Assembly (NCBI RefSeq): GCF_010095445.2
Contig: NZ_WFGV02000004.1
Location: 143,327-207,326, forward strand
DNA length: 64,000 bases
Reading direction: 5' to 3'
From: Pseudomonas sp. TNT3
Lineage (GTDB): Bacteria > Pseudomonadota > Gammaproteobacteria > Pseudomonadales > Pseudomonadaceae
Shown: piece by piece, positions 1 to 9,121 of the stretch
Numbering within the stretch: the first letter of the stretch is position 1
How the letters are laid out: every line of letters begins with the position of its first letter
Made by a program: the position numbers and the translations under genes
The notes under the pieces: model-generated
Seen by the model: the letters and a program-made list of their open reading frames with translations, nothing else
Told to the model about the DNA's origin: nothing
The model's database searches: none

Positions 1-638
1 CCGATACCGGCCTGCCAATCCGGCACACCGTCTTTGCTCGGCATGATCACCAGATGGTAATCGGCGACCACGTACGAGAAGTCGGCGTTGCCTGAATGCA
101 GTTCGAATACCACGCTGTCGGCGCCTTGGGCGCTGACCTTGGCGACGTCGCCCAACACGGTCTTGGCGGCGGACGTGGATTTTTCACCGAGGTGATGCTG
201 GATCGAGGCAACGACGTCCTCGGCCGTCAGGGTTTTGCCGTTGTGGAAGGTCACGCCCGGACGCAACTTGAAGGTCCAGATGCGTGCGTCCGGTGTCGAG
301 GTCCAGCTCTCGGCCAGTTCGGGGATTGCCGTGCCGTCCACGGCGATTTCGGTGAGGGTGTTATAGATCGCGGAGAAGCCGACGAAGGTGAAGGTATCGA
401 CCCAGGTGCCGGGGTCCCGGGAGTCGGTGGTGCTGCCACCGGCCAGGCCAAGGCGCAAGACGCCGCCTGGTTTTGGCGTTGCTTCCTCGGCGAAGGCACC
501 CATCGGCAAGCCCATGGAAAACGCCCCGGCGACCGCTGCTGCCGTGGCGCTGTACCTCAAGCTCCCTACAAGAAATGCTCTGCGAGGAAAACTGAAAGTC
601 TGGTTCGCTTGAGTAATTTTGTTGTTGTTATCGCTCAT
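1..638 (-). CDS. ABC transporter substrate-binding protein, SBP_bac_5 family (3' end outside window)
   Basis: This is the N-terminal 212 or so residues of a periplasmic peptide/opine/nickel-type solute-binding protein; the C-terminal part lies beyond the left edge. The start is the ATG at 638. A twin-arginine signal is visible (residues 17-23, FPRRAFL), followed by an Ala-rich hydrophobic stretch ending near GAFAEE, so export should be by Tat. The mature N-terminus has the family pattern 'GGVLRLGLAGG', then 'LAESW' and 'FKLRPGVTFHNGKTLTAEDVV', which are typical of SBP_bac_5 (the latter given here only as an internal landmark at about residues 125-145). It lies 107 bp downstream of the aldehyde dehydrogenase, behind a strong hairpin, so it probably has its own transcript. 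The ligand is not deducible; the guanidino/amino-acid context suggests a peptide or opine. Confidence 0.85.
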   Translation of the reverse strand, partial: MSDNNNKITQANQTFSFPRRAFLVGSLRYSATAAAVAGAFSMGLPMGAFAEEATPKPGGVLRLGLAGGSTTDSRDPGTWVDTFTFVGFSAIYNTLTEIAVDGTAIPELAESWTSTPDARIWTFKLRPGVTFHNGKTLTAEDVVASIQHHLGEKSTSAAKTVLGDVAKVSAQGADSVVFELHSGNADFSYVVADYHLVIMPSKDGVPDWQAGI

Positions 639-699
639 TGCATTGCCCCTGATCAAACGCTGCCAAAAGTAATGAAATATCGGTTCGAAACCACGCAAA

Positions 700-721
700 G
701 CACCGGGCCATGGCCCGGTGC
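700..721 (-). terminator. palindromic hairpin downstream of the aldehyde dehydrogenase
   Basis: Perfect GC-rich palindrome (GCACCGGGCC at-centre GGCCCGGTGC) 24 bp past the stop codon of the aldehyde dehydrogenase. On the minus strand only a short TTT follows, so it is a weak intrinsic terminator or an mRNA-end stabiliser separating the aru operon from the binding-protein gene. Confidence 0.5.
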
Positions 722-745
722 GTCAATCGTTTACCTCATCAGGAC

Positions 746-2161
746 TCACACCTGAATCGCCTTCACTTCGACGAATTCGTTGAGCCCCTCCTCCCCCCAT
801 TCACGGCCATTGCCCGATTGTTTGTAGCCGCCGAACGGCGCTTGATAATTGAACGCCGCGCCATTGAGAAAGCACTGCCCCGCGCGCAATTGCCGCCCCA
901 GATTCAAGGCCCGTTCATGACTGCCGGCCCAGACCCCGCTGGACAGGCCGAACGGTGAATCGTTGGCGATCTGGATTGCCTGAGCTTCGTCGTCGTAGGG
1001 AATCAAGCACAGCACCGGGCCGAAGATTTCTTCCTGGGCGATGCGCATGCGGTTGTCGACATCCGCAAACACTGTCGGGCTGACATAGAAACCGCGCTCG
1101 AATTCCTGCGCCGCTTCGCCACCGCACACCAATCGCGCGCCCTCCTGCAGACCGGTCTGGATGTAGTCGAGCACCGTGCGCCGTTGGGCCGCCGAACACA
1201 TCGGTCCGAGGAAACTTTGCGGGTCCAGCGGATCACCCATGCGCAGGCTTTGGGTTTCGGCAATCGCCAGTTCCACGGCTTCGGCGTAGCGACTGGCCGG
1301 CAGCAACATGCGGGTCAACGCGGTGCAGGTCTGCCCGGAGTTGATCATCACGTCCTGCACGCCGTAGCGCACGGCGGCCGCCAGGTCGGCGTCCTCGGCA
1401 ATCAGCAGCGCCGACTTGCCCCCCAGTTCCAGGCACACGCGCTTGACCGAAGGTGCCGCGGCTTGCGCCACCCTTACGCCCGCGCCGGTGGAGCCGGTGA
1501 ACGACACCATGTCCACGTCCGGGTGTTTGGCCAGGGCTTCACCGACCTTCGAACCGGGCCCGCTGACCAGGTTGAACACGCCCGCCGGCAAGCCGATCGC
1601 TTCAATCATCTGCGCCAGCAAGAACGCGTGCAACGGGGTTTCCTGACTGGGTTTGACCACCATGGTGCAACCGGCGGCGAGTGCCGGGGCGAGTTTGCCG
1701 ATCAACTGGTGCAGCGGGTAATTCCACGGGTTGATGAACGCGCACACGCCCACCGCTTCGCGAATCACCAACGAGTTGCCGACCTCGCGAACGTCGTCCA
1801 TCAGGCCGGCGAGTTCGATGTATTGCTCAAGCCCTTCGATCGGCCCGTCGACCTGAACCGAACGGCACCATTGCACCGGCATCCCCAGCTCGGCGGTGAT
1901 CACCGAGGCCATCTCGTCAGCTCGCTCGCGCAACTGTTCGGCGAGGGCGCGAATGTAGCCGGCACGCACGCTCGAAGGCGTGCGCGACCATGAAGCAAAG
2001 GCGCGACGGGCGGCGGCCACCGCGTTGTCGACATCGCGCTCATCGCCCAGCGGCACCGACCCTGCGACGGCTTCGGTGGCCGGGTTGATGACCTCGGCGA
2101 TACCTTGCCCCGACGGTGTCTGCCAGCGGCCATCGATAAACAGCGTTGTGTAGTCATGCAT
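746..2161 (-). CDS. NAD(P)-dependent aldehyde dehydrogenase, probable 4-guanidinobutyraldehyde dehydrogenase
   Basis: A 471-residue ALDH-superfamily protein. It has the Rossmann motif FTGSTGAGVRV, the general-base region LELGGKSA (Glu) and the nucleophile region NSGQTCTA (Cys), and the family length is normal. I start it at the ATG at 2161, which overlaps the aruH stop codon by 8 bp; the longer reading frame to 2218 would run deep into aruH. Position immediately after aruI and aruH suggests that it oxidises 4-guanidinobutyraldehyde, the product of 2-ketoarginine decarboxylation, to 4-guanidinobutyrate. In P. aeruginosa that step is assigned to KauB, encoded elsewhere. The assignment is by context, not by a diagnostic residue; a broad-range amino-aldehyde dehydrogenase is the alternative. 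Confidence 0.85.
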   Translation of the reverse strand: MHDYTTLFIDGRWQTPSGQGIAEVINPATEAVAGSVPLGDERDVDNAVAAARRAFASWSRTPSSVRAGYIRALAEQLRERADEMASVITAELGMPVQWCRSVQVDGPIEGLEQYIELAGLMDDVREVGNSLVIREAVGVCAFINPWNYPLHQLIGKLAPALAAGCTMVVKPSQETPLHAFLLAQMIEAIGLPAGVFNLVSGPGSKVGEALAKHPDVDMVSFTGSTGAGVRVAQAAAPSVKRVCLELGGKSALLIAEDADLAAAVRYGVQDVMINSGQTCTALTRMLLPASRYAEAVELAIAETQSLRMGDPLDPQSFLGPMCSAAQRRTVLDYIQTGLQEGARLVCGGEAAQEFERGFYVSPTVFADVDNRMRIAQEEIFGPVLCLIPYDDEAQAIQIANDSPFGLSSGVWAGSHERALNLGRQLRAGQCFLNGAAFNYQAPFGGYKQSGNGREWGEEGLNEFVEVKAIQV

Positions 2162-3344
2162 AAATCGGCGTCTCCATAAGTTCACTGGCACAACGGGCGA
2201 TGCGCTGGCAGGCATCACTCAAGGCTTGCGCGTTCACCACCAGGCCCAAGCGAATATGCCCGGCCGCGCTCGGGCCGAACGCTTCACCGGCCAGCACCGA
2301 GACGCCGTGCCGGTCGAGCAGGCGATTGGCGAAGGCCTGGGCGCTGAGCCCGGTATCACGAATGTCGACCATCACGAACATCCCGCCATCGGGCTTCAAG
2401 GCACGCAGGCCCGGGCAATCGGCGAGGCTCTCGCAGACCAGGTCGCGGCGTTGGCGATAGGCTTCACGCATGGCGTCGAGTTCTGGAAGCTGGCTGTCCA
2501 GCGCCACGATAGCGGCGTCCTGGATGAAGTCGGGTGAGCCGTACAACATGCACAGCGCGAGGTTTTCCAGGTGCGTGGACAGCGCTGGCGGCGCGACCAC
2601 CCAACCCACGCGCCAACCGGTCATGGCGTGGGATTTCGACAGGCTGTTGAGCGTCGCGGTGCGTTCAGCCATGCCCGGCAAACTGGCCGGACTGACGTGC
2701 TCACCCTCGAACAGCAACTCGCTGTAGACCTCATCGGAAATCAGCCACAGGTCGTGGGCGATGCACAGTTCGGCCAGTGCCTGCCACGTGCTTCGCGGGA
2801 GGCTGGCACCCGACGGGTTGTGCGGGCTGTTCAGCGCCAGGGCGCGAGTGCGCGGAGTGATGCGCGCCGCGACGTCTTCTGGCAACACCCGAAAGCCGTT
2901 TTCCGGACGCACCGGCACCGGAATCACCACCGCCCCGCACGCCCCGAACACCGCTTCGTAGGTCACGTACATCGGCTCGGCGACGATCACTTCATCCCCG
3001 GGGTTGAGCACGCACTGGGCGACGCAAAACAGCGCACATTGGGCACCGGCCAACACCGTGACTTCATCGGCAGAAACGGCCTGACCGCTGCGCTGCTGAT
3101 GACGCCGGGCGATGCTTTCACGCAGGGCACGTTTGCCACGGACATCGGCGTAGTGAGTGTTGCCGTTCAACAAGCTGTCGATGGCGGCTTGAACGATCGG
3201 CACCGGGGTGTCGAAATCCGGATCGCCGACCGACAGCAGCAGGATGTCTTCGCCCTGCTCCTGCAGCGCCAGGGCGCGGTAATGAATGTCCCACGCGGCA
3301 GCACCGTCACCGGAGATTCGTTGTGTCAGATCGGAAAAGCGCAT
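2154..3344 (-). CDS. aruH: arginine:pyruvate transaminase AruH
   Basis: A 396-residue class I/II PLP aminotransferase. The sequence follows the P. aeruginosa AruH that I know closely along its whole length, for example GDGAAAWDIHYRAL near the N-terminus and the PLP-lysine region SLSKSHAMTGWRVGW. Other family marks are NSPHNPSG and SDEVYSEL. AruH transfers the alpha-amino group of L-arginine to pyruvate and gives 2-ketoarginine and alanine. The gene is the fifth of an operon-like run and is followed, with an 8-bp overlap, by the aldehyde dehydrogenase. The next gene upstream is aruI, which removes the carboxyl group from its product. Confidence 0.93.
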   Translation of the reverse strand: MRFSDLTQRISGDGAAAWDIHYRALALQEQGEDILLLSVGDPDFDTPVPIVQAAIDSLLNGNTHYADVRGKRALRESIARRHQQRSGQAVSADEVTVLAGAQCALFCVAQCVLNPGDEVIVAEPMYVTYEAVFGACGAVVIPVPVRPENGFRVLPEDVAARITPRTRALALNSPHNPSGASLPRSTWQALAELCIAHDLWLISDEVYSELLFEGEHVSPASLPGMAERTATLNSLSKSHAMTGWRVGWVVAPPALSTHLENLALCMLYGSPDFIQDAAIVALDSQLPELDAMREAYRQRRDLVCESLADCPGLRALKPDGGMFVMVDIRDTGLSAQAFANRLLDRHGVSVLAGEAFGPSAAGHIRLGLVVNAQALSDACQRIARCASELMETPIYA

Positions 3345-3380
3345 GGCCTGCTCCTTTTGAAAAGCGCCGAAAAATGGGAA

Positions 3381-4988
3381 TCAATGCGCACAGGCATGCT
3401 TGAGTTCGATCAGCGTGACGCCGTTACGCTTGAAGCCATGGCGCAAATCGGTTTGCAGTTCGGCCAGGCTTTGCGGCTGGGTCACGGTGCAACCGAACGC
3501 GCGGCCCAGGGCGGCAAAGTCCGGGTTGCGTGGCAGCACGCCAATCGGCTCGATGTCCAGGCCCAGCATGTCGTCGCGAATCTGCCCAAGTGCGTCGTTG
3601 TTCCACAGCAGCACCACCAGCGGGCTGTCCAGTTCCTCCACCGCCGTCGCCAGTTCCTGCGCGGTGTAAAGGAAACCGCCGTCGCCGACCAGCACCAGGC
3701 CAGGTCGCGTTGGCGCACCGAACTTGGCGCCGATACCGGCTGGCAGGCCATAACCCAAGGTGCCGTAGCCGGTCGGGTGCAACCAGCTGCGCGGCGCCAG
3801 GCTGTCGAAGGCGTAATTGCCGGTGTAGGCCAGCTGGGTCATGTCGGTGCTGATGAAGGCATTGACCGGCAACTCGGCGGCGATGCGCTCGAGAATGGCC
3901 TGGTGAATCGACTGCAGCGGACCGTGGCCGTTTTTGACGGCTTCACGCAGTTGGGTGACCGCGCCAATCGCCGCCGTGGCATCACGGGGGGCGGATGGCA
4001 GGCGCTCAAGCAAGCCCGCGAGGGTCTGCTGCGCATCGCCTTGCAGCGCCACCGCGCAAGGGTAGAAGTCGTTGAACTTGCGCGGGTCGATGTCCACGCG
4101 CAGCAGTTGGGCGTTGAGCGGCAGGCGCTCGCGCCAGAAATCGGTATCGGCCATTTCAGTACCGACTGCCAACACCACATCGGCTTCGGCGATCAGGTTC
4201 CAGCCGGGTTCCACGCACAGGGACGAGCCGGCATTCAGCGGCGCATCCGGCGGCAGCAGGCCTTTGCCCGCAACGCTGGTGAACAATGGCGCGGCCAATT
4301 GGGTGCTCAGTGTCTGCAGTTCCTGCGCCGCATTGAGTGCGCCGCCACCGGCAATGATCATCGGCCGTTTAGCGTTTTGCAGCGTGGCGACGGCCTCGTC
4401 CAATGCGCGGGTCGAAGCCGGACCACGACCCGGACGGCGCACGACGTCGTTACTCCAGTCGCGGGTCACTTGCGCTGACAGCACGTCCAGCGGCACCGAG
4501 ATGTGCACCGGGCGCGGGCGTTCGCTGTCGAATACGGCGTAGGCGCGGGCGATCAGTTCGGGCAGGTCTTCGGCGCTTAAAGCGACCGCCGAGAACGCCG
4601 TGATCGGCGCGGTCATGGCGCGCTGATCCTGGGTTTCGTGCAGGCATCCCCAGCCTTTTCCGAGGCTGGCCGTGTGGTTGACGCTGGAGATCACCAGCAT
4701 CGGAATCGAGTCGGCGTACGCCTGGCCGATACCGGTCGCAGCGTTGGTCACGCCCGGCCCGGTGATGATGAAGCACACCCCCGGTTTGCCACTGACGCGG
4801 GCATACCCATCGGCCATGAAACTGGCGCCTTGTTCATGGCGGGTCAGGACGTGGCGAATGCCGCTGCCCGGCAGGCCGCGATACAGTTCCAGCGTGTGCA
4901 CGCCGGGAATGCCGAACACGGTGTCGACGCCGTAGTTGGCCAGCAGACGGACCAGGGCCTGGCCGCCGGTCAATGTCGTGGTTTGCAT
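3381..4988 (-). CDS. aruI: 2-ketoarginine (5-guanidino-2-oxopentanoate) decarboxylase AruI
   Basis: A thiamine-diphosphate enzyme of about 535 residues. The N-terminal Pyr domain has GVDTVFGIPGVHTLELY and the catalytic glutamate in TRHEQGASFMA. A central domain follows, and the C-terminal PP domain carries the GDGGFLYTAQE...LLWNN metal/ThDP motif. It decarboxylates 2-ketoarginine to 4-guanidinobutyraldehyde. The start is ambiguous: ATGs at 4994 and 4988 both lie just after the stop of the upstream gene, and the SD-like GAGGA sits 7 nt before the 4988 ATG but only 1 nt before the 4994 one, so I chose 4988. The order aruI-aruH is the same as in P. aeruginosa. Confidence 0.92.
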   Translation of the reverse strand: MQTTTLTGGQALVRLLANYGVDTVFGIPGVHTLELYRGLPGSGIRHVLTRHEQGASFMADGYARVSGKPGVCFIITGPGVTNAATGIGQAYADSIPMLVISSVNHTASLGKGWGCLHETQDQRAMTAPITAFSAVALSAEDLPELIARAYAVFDSERPRPVHISVPLDVLSAQVTRDWSNDVVRRPGRGPASTRALDEAVATLQNAKRPMIIAGGGALNAAQELQTLSTQLAAPLFTSVAGKGLLPPDAPLNAGSSLCVEPGWNLIAEADVVLAVGTEMADTDFWRERLPLNAQLLRVDIDPRKFNDFYPCAVALQGDAQQTLAGLLERLPSAPRDATAAIGAVTQLREAVKNGHGPLQSIHQAILERIAAELPVNAFISTDMTQLAYTGNYAFDSLAPRSWLHPTGYGTLGYGLPAGIGAKFGAPTRPGLVLVGDGGFLYTAQELATAVEELDSPLVVLLWNNDALGQIRDDMLGLDIEPIGVLPRNPDFAALGRAFGCTVTQPQSLAELQTDLRHGFKRNGVTLIELKHACAH

Positions 4989-4998
4989 GTTCATATCC

Positions 4999-7098
4999 TC
5001 ACTCGTGGCCAAGGCGAATCAACGCGTCGACCGCAGTCGTGCCATGGGCACCGACCAACAATGGGTTCACATCGAGTTCCAGCAATTGATCGGCGTTCTC
5101 GCAGGCGTAATCGGCCACCGCGCGAATGGCCGCGACCAGCGCCTCCAGGTCAGCCGCTTCACGACCGCGAAAACCCTGCAGCAATGCGGCACTGCGCAGG
5201 CTCAGCAACGCAGCGCGGATAGCGCCATCGGTGGTCGGCAGCAGCAGGCTGCGACTGTCCTTGAGCAGCTCCACCAGAATGCCGCCAGCGCCGATCACGA
5301 GCGCCAGGCCGAAGTCGTTTTCGCGCTTGATGCCGACAATCAATTCAGCCAGTGGCGCTGACGCCATGGGTTCCAGCAACACCTGATCGAAGGGCACCTG
5401 CGGCGCGTAATCGGCGATGCTCGCGCGCATCTTTTCCAACGCGTCGGTCAGGGCTGCGCCATCCTTCAAATTGAGCGCGACGGCACCGGCTTCGGTTTTG
5501 TGCGGCAGTTGCGCGCTGACGGCTTTGAGCACCAGCGGGTAACCCAATGCGTTGGCGTCGGTCAGTGCCTTCGCCGGTGTGCTCAGTACACCGTCGGGTG
5601 TCGGCAGGCCGAAGGCACGCAGCGCCTGTTTGGAATCCCACTCGTTGAGCAGGCGGCCCTCGCCTTCCAGTGCCTGGGGGCACAGTGGCACGAGCGCCGA
5701 TTCGCCCAGCGCGAGCAGCGCCTCACGGTTGCGCTGATAACCGGCGATCAGTCCCCAGGCGGTCAAGCCGTCTTCCACACCTTGCAGCGCAGCGACGCCT
5801 CGGGCATGCAGCAATTCACGCGCGCTGGCCGGCAGCAATTCAGGGAAGGCCGAGGTGACAAAACCGGTCTTGCCGTGACGGACCAGCGCGGCGCAGTAAA
5901 GCTCCAGCAGCAGGTCGCATTCCTTGCGTTCACCGGTGGACTCCGTCGGGTAATCGAGCACCAGCATGGCCGCATCGGCTTCGGTGCGCAGGGCGCTGTC
6001 TAGCATGCGGTTCAGGGCTTCGCCGTCACCCCAGATCGCCGTGGTGAAATCCAGCGGATTGACCAGGTTGGCGTAGCTCGGCAGTACTTGGGCAAGCTCT
6101 TCGCGCTGAGCTTCATCAAGCTTGGGCAACGTCAGGTCGTTGCGTTCGGCATAGTCGGCAATCAGTCCGGCGTCGCCACCGGAACAGGCCAGTGCAATCA
6201 GGCTATTGCCCGAGGGCAATTTTCCGCACGCAGCAGCCTTGAGCGTTTCGACAAAGCTCACCGGACCACTGACGCGGATCACGCCAAGACGCGCGAAAAG
6301 GCTGTCGTACAGCGCATCGGAACCGGACAGCGAACTGGTGTGACTGAGGGCGAGTTCGGCGCCGATCTGCGACACACCGGTTTTCAGGGCAATAATCGGA
6401 ATACCCTTTTCCAACGCCTTGTGCGCGGCCCGGGCAAAACCCGGAACGTTTTTCAGCCCTTCCATGTGCAGGCCGATGGCGGTGACCCGAGGTTCGTCGA
6501 GCAACACGTCCATCAATTCAGCGACGCCCAGTTGTGCCTGATTACCGACCGATGCCATGTACGCAACCGGCAGCGAGCGGTCGCTCATGGACAGGTTGTA
6601 GGCAAAGTTGCCGCTCTGGGTCAGCACGGCGACACCCTTCTCCACCGGCTTGCCGCCGTGGGCCACCGGCCATAACGCCGAGCTGTGCAGGTAGTCGAGC
6701 AAGCCGTAGCAATTGGGACCGAGCAGGGCCATGTCGCCAGCCGTCTCGAGCAACTGTTGCTGCAGGGCCTGGCCTTCTGCTCCGGTCTCGGCAAACCCGG
6801 AGGCGTAGCAGATCACACCGCCAGCGCCTCTTGCCGCCAGCTGTGCCACGGCGGTCAGGGTCAGCTCGCGATTGGTGGCGATGAACACAGCGTCCGGGCC
6901 ACAGGGCAGCGCGTCAATGCCGGGCACACAGGGCACACCTTCGAGGCTTTCATGCTGCGGATTCACCAGCCACATTTGCCCCTGGTAGCCACCTTCGGCG
7001 CAACGCTTGAGCGCGCGCGCCATGCTGCGGCCACCGACGAACGCCAGGTGGCGCGGCGCGAGCAGGCGTTTGAGGTTTTCACGAATAGTCTGCGACAT
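4999..7098 (-). CDS. acyl-CoA synthetase (NDP-forming), fused alpha and beta parts
   Basis: A 699-residue protein of the ADP-forming acetyl-CoA synthetase superfamily. An N-terminal CoA-binding Rossmann domain (residues about 10-130, with FVGGRSMARALKRC) is followed by a succinyl-CoA-ligase-like flavodoxin domain with the SHTSSLSGSD segment around the presumed phosphohistidine, and a C-terminal ATP-grasp domain (about 475-695, with YPLVLKAVSAQLPHKTEAGAV). Enzymes of this fold make an acyl-CoA from a free acid, CoA and ATP. The gene sits between the acyl-CoA dehydrogenase and aruI with tiny spacers. An equivalent occurs at the same place in the P. aeruginosa aru locus. Its substrate is unknown; 4-guanidinobutyrate or a breakdown product of it is the contextual guess. 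Confidence 0.85.
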   Translation of the reverse strand: MSQTIRENLKRLLAPRHLAFVGGRSMARALKRCAEGGYQGQMWLVNPQHESLEGVPCVPGIDALPCGPDAVFIATNRELTLTAVAQLAARGAGGVICYASGFAETGAEGQALQQQLLETAGDMALLGPNCYGLLDYLHSSALWPVAHGGKPVEKGVAVLTQSGNFAYNLSMSDRSLPVAYMASVGNQAQLGVAELMDVLLDEPRVTAIGLHMEGLKNVPGFARAAHKALEKGIPIIALKTGVSQIGAELALSHTSSLSGSDALYDSLFARLGVIRVSGPVSFVETLKAAACGKLPSGNSLIALACSGGDAGLIADYAERNDLTLPKLDEAQREELAQVLPSYANLVNPLDFTTAIWGDGEALNRMLDSALRTEADAAMLVLDYPTESTGERKECDLLLELYCAALVRHGKTGFVTSAFPELLPASARELLHARGVAALQGVEDGLTAWGLIAGYQRNREALLALGESALVPLCPQALEGEGRLLNEWDSKQALRAFGLPTPDGVLSTPAKALTDANALGYPLVLKAVSAQLPHKTEAGAVALNLKDGAALTDALEKMRASIADYAPQVPFDQVLLEPMASAPLAELIVGIKRENDFGLALVIGAGGILVELLKDSRSLLLPTTDGAIRAALLSLRSAALLQGFRGREAADLEALVAAIRAVADYACENADQLLELDVNPLLVGAHGTTAVDALIRLGHE

Positions 7099-7116
7099 GC
7101 TTGTTCTCCAGGCCGA

Positions 7117-8277
7117 TCAGCGCAGCAGCGGCCGCAGTAGCTCGCGGGAAATGATGTGACGCTGGATTTCCGAGGTGCCTTCCCAGATCCGCTCGATCCG
7201 CGCGTTACGCCAGATGCGTTCCACCGGTCCTTCATCCATCAGGCCCATGCCGCCGAAGATCTGCACCGCCTCATCAGCCGCGCGGCCGAGCACTTCACTG
7301 GCGAACAATTTGGCCATGCCGGCCTCGCCGTCGGTCATCGTGCCCTGGTCCATTTTCCAGGCGGTGTGCAGGGTCAGAAGCTCAGCCGCACGAATCTGCG
7401 TGGCCATGTCCGCGAGCTTGAACGAGATGCCCTGGTAGGTACCGATCGGCTGCCCGAACTGCTTGCGGTCCGCCGCCCATTGCAGCGACACGTCGAGTGC
7501 CCGTTGGGCCTGGCCGACGCAGTTGGCGGCGACCATCACGCGCCCTGCCGTCAGCCAGGCATTGGCCACCTCCCAGCCCTTGCCGACTTCACCCAGGACT
7601 TTGCTCGCGGGTACGCGGCAGTCGTCGAAGAACATTTCGAAGGTGTGGTAACCGCGGTTGCTCACGCACTTGGGGCCACGGCGAATGGTCATCCCCGGCG
7701 TGTCGCGATCCACCAGGAACGAGGTCACGGCGTTGCGTTTTTTGCCATTGTGTTCGTAGGTGTCGGTGACCGCGAAAACGATGGCGAAATCGGCGTGGCC
7801 AGCGTGGCTGATGAAATGCTTGCTGCCGTTCAAAACGAAGTCATCACCGTCGCGCACGGCACGGGTTTTGATCGCATTGGCATCGGAACCGGCACCCGGT
7901 TCGGTGAGCGCGAAGCAGTCGATTTTCTCGCCTTGAATGCTCGGCAAGAGGTACTCGTCAATCTGGCTGCCGGTACACGCCATGAGGATTTTTGAAGGAC
8001 GTGCGACGAACACGTGCAACGCCCATGACACCTTGGACAGCTCCCGCTCGATCAGCGCCTGGGACAGGTAATCGAGACCACCACCGCCGACTTCTTCCGG
8101 CATGTTGAAGGCATAGAATCCGGCGGCGATGGCCTTGCCGCGGATCTCGGCCGCCAATTCCGGGGAGACTTCGTCGGCACGATCAACCGCATCTTCGTGA
8201 GGCAGCAGTTCCTTGGCGACGAAGCTGCGTACTGCGTCCACCAACATTTCTTGTTCTTGGGTCAGTTGGAAATTCAT
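7117..8277 (-). CDS. acyl-CoA dehydrogenase
   Basis: A 386-residue FAD enzyme with the standard three-domain acyl-CoA dehydrogenase layout: helical N-terminus, middle beta domain (CFALTEPGAGSDANAI, FISHAGHADFAIVFA) and C-terminal helical domain with QIFGGMGLMDEGPVERIWR, where the catalytic glutamate is expected, and the closing WEGTSEIQRHII. It should introduce a 2,3-double bond into an acyl-CoA and pass electrons to ETF. It is flanked by the enoyl-CoA hydratase (52 bp upstream) and the CoA ligase (18 bp downstream), so the three form a ligase/dehydrogenase/hydratase set inside the aru operon. Confidence 0.92.
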   Translation of the reverse strand: MNFQLTQEQEMLVDAVRSFVAKELLPHEDAVDRADEVSPELAAEIRGKAIAAGFYAFNMPEEVGGGGLDYLSQALIERELSKVSWALHVFVARPSKILMACTGSQIDEYLLPSIQGEKIDCFALTEPGAGSDANAIKTRAVRDGDDFVLNGSKHFISHAGHADFAIVFAVTDTYEHNGKKRNAVTSFLVDRDTPGMTIRRGPKCVSNRGYHTFEMFFDDCRVPASKVLGEVGKGWEVANAWLTAGRVMVAANCVGQAQRALDVSLQWAADRKQFGQPIGTYQGISFKLADMATQIRAAELLTLHTAWKMDQGTMTDGEAGMAKLFASEVLGRAADEAVQIFGGMGLMDEGPVERIWRNARIERIWEGTSEIQRHIISRELLRPLLR

Positions 8278-8329
8278 GGGTGCTACCTGTTGTTCGTATG
8301 CGGGTTAGAGGTGCAAGGCAGAAGCGGTT

Positions 8330-9121
8330 TTATCGACCGACAAACCGGGCCGGGCGTTTTTCCACGGAAGCGCGCAAGGCCTCGGCGCCGTCCTCGCTGC
8401 GACCGCAGAGCAGGCCGGCGGCGAGCTCGGCTTGCAGTTGTTCCGGCAGGCTGCGCTGGGCGCCTTCGCGCATGAGTTTTTTGGTCTGGACGAAGGCGAA
8501 GGTCGGGCCGTTGGCCAGGCGGGTTGCCAGCTCGCCAGCGACGTCGAGCAGTTGCTCATCGGCGCACACTTCACCGACCAGTCCGGTCGCCAGGGCACGG
8601 TCGGCCCCCCACAACTCATCAAGAAACAGCAGGCGCTTGGCTTGTTCGGTGCCAATCAAGCGAGGCAGGTGCCAGCTGGCACCGGCGTCCGGGGAATACG
8701 CCATGCTGGTGTAGCCGGCCTTGAAGCGTGCCGATTGCGCAGCGATGCGCAGGTCGCAGCACAGCGTCAGGTCCATGCCGGCGCCCACAGCAGTGCCATT
8801 GATTGCGGCGATGGTGGGTTTTTCCAGGCTGTACAGGCGGCTCATCAGGGCGTGGGCGGTTTCGGTCCAGCCGTAGCTTTCGAGCGCGCCACGGGCCTCG
8901 GCTTCGGCCCATTCAGCGAGGTCGGCACCGGCACAGAAACTGCGGCCACTGCCGGTCAATACGACGACACGCACGGCAGGGTCGGTGTTGAATTCGTCGA
9001 GCAGGGCGTGGAGGTTCTTCAGGGTCGGGATGTCCAGCGCGTTGCGCTGAGCGGTGCGATTGAGGGTGATCCAGGCAACGCCTGCTTCGACCTGGCTGAG
9101 CAGAGAAGGTTGAGTAGTCAT
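8330..9121 (-). CDS. enoyl-CoA hydratase/isomerase family protein
   Basis: A 263-residue crotonase-fold protein with the oxyanion-hole motifs RSFCAGADLAEW and INGTAVGAGMDLTLCCD. In the second active-site segment (AYSPDAGASWHLPRL) an Asp stands where hydratases normally carry the acid/base Glu, a pattern more like PaaG-type isomerases, so calling it a hydratase is provisional. It is the first gene of the six-gene run that ends with the aldehyde dehydrogenase, and probably sets the operon start; 331 bp of non-coding DNA separate it from the permease. Confidence 0.88.
   Translation of the reverse strand: MTTQPSLLSQVEAGVAWITLNRTAQRNALDIPTLKNLHALLDEFNTDPAVRVVVLTGSGRSFCAGADLAEWAEAEARGALESYGWTETAHALMSRLYSLEKPTIAAINGTAVGAGMDLTLCCDLRIAAQSARFKAGYTSMAYSPDAGASWHLPRLIGTEQAKRLLFLDELWGADRALATGLVGEVCADEQLLDVAGELATRLANGPTFAFVQTKKLMREGAQRSLPEQLQAELAAGLLCGRSEDGAEALRASVEKRPARFVGR

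Noticed and set aside
96..755. 219-codon plus-strand frame at the left edge
   Set aside because: It is antisense to the Tat-exported binding protein, whose minus-strand frame has a signal peptide and family motifs.
2571..4478. 635-codon plus-strand open frame
   Set aside because: It is antisense to aruH and aruI, which have clear family motifs; the long frame is a by-product of GC-rich codon bias.
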